DNA of 27,092 bases from DATKLX01 sp035542155. Its GTDB lineage: Bacteria; Chloroflexota; Anaerolineae; Anaerolineales; Anaerolineaceae. The translations under genes were made by a program, and so were the position numbers. The notes below the pieces were generated by a model that was given only the letters and a program-made list of their open reading frames with translations, searched no databases and was not told the origin of the DNA. Shown here in pieces: positions 21,812 to 27,092 of this stretch (position 1 is its first letter; each line of letters begins with the position of its first letter). The stretch spans positions 1 through 27,092 of the forward strand of contig DATKLX010000146.1 in the NCBI GenBank assembly GCA_035542155.1. The letters are read 5' to 3'.

Positions 21812-23584
21812 ATGAGAAATACCATTCGCTGGCGGATCGGGTTCCCGTATATCATTCTGCTCGTGGTCGTCATGGCCGGGGTGGGCGTATACCTGATCGG
21901 GGTGGTTCGCCAGACCTACTCTGACAATCTAAAGACGAAGCTCCTTTCTGAATCGCGCCTGGTGGGGAGCGTCATCGAGCCCGTCCTGGCTGATCCGGCC
22001 AGGACTGCGGAGCTTGGACCGCTGGTGAAGAACTATGCCAGCATGTTGGGCGTGCGGGTCACGATCATCCGCAGCGACGGGGTAGTGTTGGCGGAGTCCG
22101 ATACCGACCCAAACCTGATGGAAAACCATTCGAATCGTCCGGAAGTCCAGGAAGCCCTCCAGAACAAGGAGGCGACGGCTACGCGTTACAGCACCACGCT
22201 AAAAGCCAGTTATTTTTACGCGGCCAATCCCATCGTGGTGAACGGGAACATCGTGGGGGTATCCCGCTTGTCGGTCCCCCTGGCGCACGCGGAAGACGTT
22301 CCCAATCAGATCGTGATGGCAGTCATTGGGGCCACCTTGCTGGGGATTATCGCTGCGCTGTTCCTGGCTGCGATGGTGACCGACTACACGGTGTATCCCC
22401 TGACCCAATTGACCCAGGCGGTCCAAAAAATGACCCAGGGGGAATTCACCGAGACGCCCCTGCCCGCTGCCCACGATGAAGTGGGCCTGCTGAATCGGGC
22501 CTTCAACCAGATGGCCAGCGAGCTGCGCACCAAAATCGATGCCTTACAGTCTGAAAGTGGGAAGCTGGCGGCGGTCCTATCAAACATGACTGATGGGGTC
22601 CTGATCGTCGATTCAGCGGGCATAGTCCAGTTGATTAACCCGGCAGCCGAACGGATATTTCGGGTCGAAGAAAACCGGGCCCTGGGCATGTCGCTGGTCG
22701 AAGTCGTCCGCCAGCACCAGCTCGTCGAGCTGTGGCGAGCCTGTCTTGAGACTGGCGACCAGAAAGTAGTCGAGTTAGAGGTACCCGCCGAGCGGATATT
22801 CCTCCAGGCGGTGGGGACCTCGCTGAATGACGCCATCCCAGGTAGCGTGCTGATGGTTTTCCAGGATCTCACCCGGCTGCGCCGCCTGGAAACAGTACGC
22901 CAGGATTTCGTCAGTAATGTCTCCCACGAACTGCGCACCCCCCTGGCGGCGTTAAAAGCCCTGGCCGAAACCCTTCAGGAAGGCGCCCTCGAGGACATCC
23001 CGGCGTCCCGGCGCTTCCTCTCCAGGATGGAGACCGAGATCGATACGCTTTCCCAGATGGTCCAGGAGCTGCTGGAGCTATCCCGGATCGAATCGGGCAA
23101 AGTCCCGCTGAAGCGCAAGCCGATCGCGCCGTGTGATTTTCTCAACCCCGCTGTGGACCGGATGCGGCTTCAGGCAGAACGGGCCGGTCTAAGCATGCGC
23201 CTGGAGTGTCCGGCTGATTTGCACGCGGTCAGCGGGGACCCGGAACGGCTGCAGCAGGTGCTGGTCAATCTGCTTCACAACGCGATCAAATTTACCCCAC
23301 CCGGCGGAGAAGTGGTTGTCAGGGCGGAGCCGGGGCATAACGAGATCATTTTCCAGATCTGTGATACGGGTGTGGGTATCCCTGCCAAGGACCTGACGAG
23401 AATTTTCGAGCGGTTCTACAAAGCTGACCGGGCGCGCACCGGCGGTGGAACGGGGTTGGGCCTCTCGATTGCTCGCCACATTGTCGAGGCTCACGGTGGG
23501 CGGATCTGGGCGGAGAGCGAAATCAACCGGGGCAGCGTGTTTTCCTTTACCCTGCCCCTGGCAGCTAAACCAGGCTCGAACTAA
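21812..23584 (+). CDS. Membrane sensor histidine kinase, PhoR-like (HAMP-PAS-HisKA-HATPase)
   Basis: A 590-residue inner-membrane kinase. One transmembrane helix lies at about 12-32 and another at 166-190; the loop between them (33-165) is extracellular and looks Cache-like (VTIIRSDGVVLAESD). A HAMP domain (190-243) and a PAS domain (250-355, GVLIVDSAGIVQLINPAAERIF) follow. HisKA carries phospho-accepting His372 in NVSHELRTPL. The ATPase domain has the N box (LLHNAIKF, N490), G1 (DTGVGIP, 518-524), the F box (FERFYKADRAR) and G2 (GGGTGLGLS, 544-552). All catalytic motifs are intact. It pairs with the regulator encoded just upstream. The external signal is unknown. Confidence 0.95.
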   Translation: MRNTIRWRIGFPYIILLVVVMAGVGVYLIGVVRQTYSDNLKTKLLSESRLVGSVIEPVLADPARTAELGPLVKNYASMLGVRVTIIRSDGVVLAESDTDPNLMENHSNRPEVQEALQNKEATATRYSTTLKASYFYAANPIVVNGNIVGVSRLSVPLAHAEDVPNQIVMAVIGATLLGIIAALFLAAMVTDYTVYPLTQLTQAVQKMTQGEFTETPLPAAHDEVGLLNRAFNQMASELRTKIDALQSESGKLAAVLSNMTDGVLIVDSAGIVQLINPAAERIFRVEENRALGMSLVEVVRQHQLVELWRACLETGDQKVVELEVPAERIFLQAVGTSLNDAIPGSVLMVFQDLTRLRRLETVRQDFVSNVSHELRTPLAALKALAETLQEGALEDIPASRRFLSRMETEIDTLSQMVQELLELSRIESGKVPLKRKPIAPCDFLNPAVDRMRLQAERAGLSMRLECPADLHAVSGDPERLQQVLVNLLHNAIKFTPPGGEVVVRAEPGHNEIIFQICDTGVGIPAKDLTRIFERFYKADRARTGGGTGLGLSIARHIVEAHGGRIWAESEINRGSVFSFTLPLAAKPGSN

Positions 23585-23613
23585 AGCAAAATCAGATCCC
23601 AACGGAGGCTATC

Positions 23614-24354
23614 ATGACAGAGGAAATCGGTAAGCGGTTTATGGAGCTTTCCCGCTATGAAAACATGGAAGACTCGCAGCAGAAACAAGGGATCGTTCCC
23701 CAGCCGCCGCTCGAGCTGCCCTATCTGGGCAGCGGCCCCTGCCTGGACCTGCCCCGGCCTGAGGAGATCCATCTCCCCTCACTGGACCTGCTGGATCTGA
23801 TCAACCGGCGCAAAACCCTGCGCAAATACAGTCCGAAGCCCCTCAGCCTGACCGAGCTCTCGTTCCTGCTATGGACCACCCAGGGGGTCAAACAGATCAC
23901 CAAACGGCCGGTGACTTTCCGCACCGTCCCCTCTGCCGGGGCCAGGCACGCGTTCGAGACGTATATCCTGGTCAACCGGGTCGATGGGCTGGAAAAGGGT
24001 CTCTACCGCTACCTGGCAATCCGCCACCAGATTGCCCGCGTGGAGGCTACCGAGACGATTACCGAACAGGTGAGCCAGGCTTGCCTGGAGCAGGATCAGA
24101 TCATCCAGGCAGCGGTGACGTTGATCTGGGTGGCTGTTCCCCAGCGCATGGTCTGGCGCTACGGCGAGCGTGGCTACCGCTACCTGCACCTGGATGCCGG
24201 GCACGTCTGCCAGAACCTGTATCTTGCGGCCGAGGCCATCGAGTGCGGCGTCTGCGCGATTGCAGCGTTCGACGACGTCGAGCTGAACCGGGTGATGAGT
24301 CTCGACGGCGAGGAGCAGTTCGTGATCTACCTGGGAACAGTTGGGAAAAAATAG
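23614..24354 (+). CDS. SagB-type nitroreductase-family FMN oxidoreductase
   Basis: A 246-residue protein of the nitroreductase fold, SagB/ThcOx subgroup. RRKTLRKYSPKPLSLTEL (65-82) binds the FMN phosphate in this family; VPSAGARHAFETYILV (105-120), GLYRY and YLHLDAGHVCQNLYL (190-204) are also characteristic, and LGTVGK ends the protein. SagB-type enzymes oxidise azoline rings in some peptide natural products, but no cyclodehydratase or precursor peptide lies nearby, so this stand-alone form more likely acts on another substrate. There is no signal peptide. AACGGAGG stands 5 bases before the ATG. The gene follows the kinase by 29 bases and is probably the last gene of its operon. Confidence 0.88.
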   Translation: MTEEIGKRFMELSRYENMEDSQQKQGIVPQPPLELPYLGSGPCLDLPRPEEIHLPSLDLLDLINRRKTLRKYSPKPLSLTELSFLLWTTQGVKQITKRPVTFRTVPSAGARHAFETYILVNRVDGLEKGLYRYLAIRHQIARVEATETITEQVSQACLEQDQIIQAAVTLIWVAVPQRMVWRYGERGYRYLHLDAGHVCQNLYLAAEAIECGVCAIAAFDDVELNRVMSLDGEEQFVIYLGTVGKK

Positions 24355-24362
24355 GGGTGGTA

Positions 24363-24503
24363 TTAGAAGCGGGCAGTCAGAGCGAGGATCATCGAGAGAA
24401 TGAGGATTAATCCCAGGACTGACATGACGATCTGCTGAATGCGGCGGTTGCGCTGCTCGCGCGACAGCTCAGTTTTTCGTCGAGGATCGTTTTTGTTTTT
24501 CAT
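24363..24503 (-). CDS. Small single-span membrane protein, 46 residues
   Basis: A short gene read on the minus strand. The protein starts MKNKNDPRRKTELSREQRNR, a highly charged head of about 24 residues, followed by one hydrophobic helix (IVMSVLGLILILSMILAL) and TARF. AGGAG stands 7 bases before this ATG (4 before an adjacent in-frame ATG at 24506, also possible). The good ribosome site and the positive-inside single span argue for a real gene, despite its size. It converges with the nitroreductase gene, whose stop is 8 bases away, and lies downstream of uvrC in the same direction. I recognise no family and assign no function. Confidence 0.7.
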   Translation of the reverse strand: MKNKNDPRRKTELSREQRNRRIQQIVMSVLGLILILSMILALTARF

Positions 24504-24524
24504 CATAGAACTCCTACCAAACCG

Positions 24525-24555
24525 GACCCGAAGGGTTTCCAAAACCCTCAGGGTC
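24525..24555. repeat. Imperfect palindrome, copy 1, downstream of uvrC
   Basis: GACCC and AGGGTTT (24525-24538) pair with AAACCCT and GGGTC (24542-24555), with two mismatches between the two stem blocks. It shares its core (AAGGGTTT, 3-base loop, AAACCCT) with the palindrome at 26631-26663 on the other side of uvrC. It may act as the uvrC terminator, although no T-run follows, and it immediately precedes the ribosome site of the small membrane protein. Confidence 0.65.
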
Positions 24556-24610
24556 AGCTCTTACTAAGGGTGGATTGATTCTATCACTGGATTGCAAAAA
24601 CGGCGGTTGA

Positions 24611-26476
24611 TCACTCCAATTGGGTTTTCAGCGCCTGGGCAATCTCAGCGTTAATCCCTTTCACCGTGGTGAGCTGCTCGATCGAGGCCTGCCGGATCCC
24701 TTCGATCGAGCCAAATTGTTTTAAGAGAGCCTTGCGGCGCACCGGACCGACGCCGGGGACGGCGTCCAGGCGGGAAGCCAGTCCCAATTTCGAGCGGCGG
24801 TTGCGGTGGGCGGTGATGGCGAAGCGATGGGCCTCGTCGCGGATACGCTGGATCAGGTACAGGCCCTGGGAGTGGCGCGGGAGGAGCAGGGAGCCTGGCA
24901 GGTTGGGGCGGAAGAGCTCTTCCTGCTGCTTGGCCAGGCCCATGACGGGGACCCGGTCGATCAAATTGAAGCGCTCGAGCACCTTGACGGCGCGTCCCAA
25001 CTGGCCTTTGCCGCCGTCGACGATGAGCAGGTCGGGGAGCACAGCAAAGGAAGCATCCCGTTTTGCCCCGGGGGTGTTCTCGGTCTCCTGGTAGCCCTGC
25101 CAGCGGTGAAAGCGGCGGGTGAGCACTTCTTCCATGCTGGCAAAGTCGTCCGGCCCGGCGACCGACTGGATGTTGAAGTGGCGGTAGTGTTTTTTGCTGG
25201 GAACGCCCTGTTCGAATACCACCATGCTTCCCACTGCCGAGGTGCCCTGGGTGTTGGAGATATCGTAGCATTCGATGCGGTTGGGCGGCCTGGGGAGCTG
25301 GAGCGCCTGCTGGAGCTCGGCCAGAGCCTCACTCTGGCGGTTGGTATCCGCCTGCCACTGGGTGCGCAGTGCGTTGAGGGTTTCGACGGCGTTTTCGGTG
25401 GCCATCTCGAGCAGCTCTTGCGAGGTGCCCTGGCGAGGGACGGCGAGCTCCACTTTCGCCCCGTTGCGGCGGGTGCGCAACCACTGCTTGATAATATTGG
25501 CTTCTTCGATTTCCTCGGGGAGGAGGACCTGAGGAGGAACGCTGGCTGCCTCGGCATAAAACTGCTTGATGAACTGGGAGACGACTTCACTGTCGGCGGC
25601 GTCTTCGGTGCCCTCGAGAATGAAGTATTCACGCCCGATCAGCTTGCCGCTGCGAATAAAGAAGATCTGCACGCAGGCTTCGCCGTCGGCGCGGGCCATG
25701 GCGATCACATCCGAGTCGATCTCTTCGCTGGAGATGACCTTCTGGCGCTCGACGACCGTTTCGATGGCCTGGATCTGGTCGCGAAGGGCAGCGGCGCGCT
25801 CGAAGCGCAGATTCTCTGCGGCGGCTTCCATCTCTTTGTGCAGCCGATCGAGGATCGGGCGGGTCTGGCCTTCCAAAAAGCCGCACAGGTCGTCGATCAT
25901 CTGGCGGTATGCCGCCTGTTGGATGGCGCCGATACAGGGGCCGGTGCACAGCTTGATGTCGTAGTAGAGGCAGGGGCGCGGGTCTTTACCGGTGATCACC
26001 CGGTCGCAGGTCAGGTAGGGAAAAATCCGGCGAAGCACGTCCAGAGTCTGGTGGACGGCCCAGACACTGGTGTAGGGGCCAAAATAGCGCGACCCGTCGT
26101 TGACCATCTGGCGGGTGACGGTCACCTTGGGGAAGGGCTCGTTCCAGTGAACCTTGATGTAAGGATAGCGCTTGTCATCCTTGAGGCGGATGTTATAGCG
26201 CGGGCGGTGCTTTTTGATCAGGTTCATCTCGAGGATGAGGGCCTCGAGCTCGGAACCGACCACGATCCACTCGATATTGGCGATATTGCGCACGAGCTGG
26301 CGCGTTTTCAGATCGTGCTGGTCGTTTGCATGATAATAGGAGCGCACCCGGTTGCGCAGGTTGACCGCCTTGCCGACGTAGATGATCTCGTCCGCGGCGT
26401 TTTTCATGAGATAGCAGCCGGGCCGGGTGGGAAGGGTCTCTAAAATACCCTGAATGTGACTGGAAATATCCATCAT
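24611..26476 (-). CDS. uvrC: Excinuclease ABC subunit C (UvrC)
   Basis: The nuclease subunit of nucleotide excision repair, which cuts on both sides of a lesion after UvrA/UvrB loading. The GIY-YIG domain (about 10-95) shows GCYLMKN, IIYVGKAVNLRNRV and, further on, EALILEMNLIKKHRPRYN. A cysteine-containing middle segment (PCLYYDIKLCTGPC) precedes the UVR motif (about 200-240, LRFERAAALRDQI) that contacts UvrB. The C-terminal RNase H-like nuclease has LLIVDGGKGQL, and a helix-hairpin-helix pair ends the protein (VPGVGPVRRKALL, TVKGINAEIA). I start it at the ATG at 26476 (621 residues). An in-frame GTG at 26491 is less likely, because it falls inside a probable -10 element. The protein looks complete and normal in length. 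Confidence 0.96.
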   Translation of the reverse strand: MMDISSHIQGILETLPTRPGCYLMKNAADEIIYVGKAVNLRNRVRSYYHANDQHDLKTRQLVRNIANIEWIVVGSELEALILEMNLIKKHRPRYNIRLKDDKRYPYIKVHWNEPFPKVTVTRQMVNDGSRYFGPYTSVWAVHQTLDVLRRIFPYLTCDRVITGKDPRPCLYYDIKLCTGPCIGAIQQAAYRQMIDDLCGFLEGQTRPILDRLHKEMEAAAENLRFERAAALRDQIQAIETVVERQKVISSEEIDSDVIAMARADGEACVQIFFIRSGKLIGREYFILEGTEDAADSEVVSQFIKQFYAEAASVPPQVLLPEEIEEANIIKQWLRTRRNGAKVELAVPRQGTSQELLEMATENAVETLNALRTQWQADTNRQSEALAELQQALQLPRPPNRIECYDISNTQGTSAVGSMVVFEQGVPSKKHYRHFNIQSVAGPDDFASMEEVLTRRFHRWQGYQETENTPGAKRDASFAVLPDLLIVDGGKGQLGRAVKVLERFNLIDRVPVMGLAKQQEELFRPNLPGSLLLPRHSQGLYLIQRIRDEAHRFAITAHRNRRSKLGLASRLDAVPGVGPVRRKALLKQFGSIEGIRQASIEQLTTVKGINAEIAQALKTQLE

Positions 26477-26481
26477 CGATA

Positions 26482-26490
26482 ATTGTATCA
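26482..26490 (-). promoter_or_regulatory. Extended -10 right before uvrC; possibly a leaderless transcript
   Basis: Read leftward the bases are TGATACAAT, identical to the element before rfbC. The -10 ends 5 bases before the ATG at 26476, so transcription would begin at or very near the start codon, and no Shine-Dalgarno sequence is visible. This suggests a leaderless uvrC mRNA. Confidence 0.4.
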
Positions 26491-26630
26491 CGAAGAGGGA
26501 TGGTCAGAACAGATGAGCGAATAAAGAGAATAGAGAACAGTGAAAAAGGGTTGCCGGAATGGACAGGATGGGTTGGTAAGGTGCGATTCGTTTCAAAACG
26601 AAGAACGAGAGCCGAGAACCGTTCAGGACC

Positions 26631-26663
26631 AGATCCTAAGGGTTTCTGAAACCCTTAGGATCT
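26631..26663. repeat. Perfect 15-bp palindrome, copy 2, upstream of uvrC
   Basis: AGATCCTAAGGGTTT (26631-26645) pairs perfectly with AAACCCTTAGGATCT (26649-26663) around a 3-base loop. The core matches copy 1 at 24525-24555. It has no T-run and no gene ends nearby, so it looks like a dispersed palindromic element rather than a terminator. Confidence 0.75.
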
Positions 26664-26777
26664 ACTTCTGGGAGGAGAATATTCGTTCCGGGCAGAAACG
26701 AATCGAAACAAATGCGGTGTAGAACATGCCTCCTCGAAGATCCTGTAAGGATGGCTTGTTCCTGACTGGCCTGGAAG

Positions 26778-26911
26778 AGCGCAAGCCAGCAGGCATGCGC
26801 TACATTGCTGGAAGAGCGCAAGCGGGCCCCCTTGGGGGATCTTCGAGACGCATGCGCTACCGGTTGGACGAGACGACCAATTTACCAGAGCGTAAACCAG
26901 TGGACATGCGC
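26778..26911. repeat. Three-copy hairpin repeat cluster
   Basis: Copy A (26778-26801): AGCGCAAGCC, loop AGCA, GGCATGCGCT, pairing except for a central A-A mismatch. Copy B (26815-26858): the same arms AGCGCAAGC and GCATGCGCT, with a longer loop that itself contains CCCCC-TT-GGGGG. Copy C (26890-26911): GCGTAAACC and ACATGCGC, where the arm change still allows a T-G wobble pair. All three keep the A-A mismatch. The cluster is non-coding. Confidence 0.7.
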
Positions 26912-27092
26912 CACAGGGTCGGCGTACACAAGATAGCACAAAGTGCGATGGAATAACATCCGTCAAATATGGCTTTCTTAAAGATACTGTTGGCAAACCA
27001 AAGGCAAAAGGGATGAACAGGCATGTCTACCACCGGTCGAAAATCTCGACTGGTCAGTCGCTCAGTTTGCCAAGAAGAATTAGCCATTTTAA

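Larger units (their letters stand above)
26492..27092. other. Non-coding stretch rich in inverted repeats
   Basis: I see no credible gene in these 600 bases; the open frames are short, without ribosome sites or recognisable motifs. The interval holds several inverted repeats: TTCGTTT/AAACGAA (26587-26602), a perfect 15-bp palindrome (26631-26663), ATTCGTT/AACGAAT (26681-26703) and three copies of a hairpin unit (26778-26911). Past 26920 I see nothing notable. A gene lying beyond the right edge could be served from here. Confidence 0.6.

Noticed and set aside
24806..26443. Open frame of 545 codons on the plus strand, opposite uvrC
   Set aside because: It is an antisense shadow of uvrC. It has no recognisable motif and no ribosome site, and the UvrC domains on the minus strand are unambiguous.
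26808..26870. Decayed tRNA-like sequence (GTAGCGCATGC on the minus strand)
   Set aside because: There is no T-loop GTTCRANNC, no acceptor stem and no cloverleaf; the match is explained by the repeated hairpin arms.

Overview
The window looks like a piece of a GC-rich chromosome from a Chloroflexota bacterium, most likely class Anaerolineae. This is inferred from style, not from a marker gene: secreted proteins with long Thr/Pro-rich linkers, two secreted proteins ending in a short YFPL-(V/I)-x-R tail, a fused alcohol dehydrogenase/Gfo-Idh oxidoreductase next to a heparinase II/III-like protein, and a tiny Flp-type pilin. Nearly every gene is intact. I see no rRNA, tRNA, CRISPR array, transposase or phage gene.

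Layout. (1) 139-9769, all on the minus strand, is a cell-envelope block. In transcription order it holds a LytR-CpsA-Psr-like protein with a Thr-rich tail, a lytic-transglycosylase-like protein, a 1310-residue M23 peptidase with many accessory domains, and a 14-repeat propeller-type secreted protein. (2) 10053-14645, minus strand, is a complete dTDP-L-rhamnose operon (rfbC-rfbB-rfbA-rfbD, with rfbB/rfbA/rfbD translationally coupled) ending in a lipoprotein gene and a strong intrinsic terminator. (3) 14845-18988, plus strand, diverges from the rhamnose operon and holds two overlapping genes: the bi-domain oxidoreductase and the heparinase II/III-like protein. (4) 18989-19882 is a gene-poor interval with a hairpin, a degenerate decamer tandem array of about 400 bp, and a 48-residue Flp/type IVb pilin gene with a near-ideal promoter and Shine-Dalgarno sequence. 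(5) 19883-24354, plus strand, is a tight set: glycosyltransferase, OmpR-family response regulator, PAS/HAMP sensor kinase and a SagB-type nitroreductase. (6) 24363-26476, minus strand, holds uvrC and a 46-residue single-span membrane protein, with related palindromes on both sides of uvrC. (7) 26477-27092 is non-coding and rich in inverted repeats, including three copies of one hairpin unit.

Taken together, most of the window concerns the cell surface: peptidoglycan cutting and remodelling (SLT and M23), polymer attachment (LCP-like), rhamnose supply, glycan modification or breakdown (heparinase-like), glycan synthesis (GT4) and a pilin. The two-component system overlaps the glycosyltransferase gene and may link surface glycan synthesis to a signal. 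No single obviously new multi-gene system stands out. The least explained items are non-coding or short: the decamer array, the hairpin-repeat cluster, the palindromes around uvrC, the shared YFPL tail and the LCP protein with altered active-site residues.
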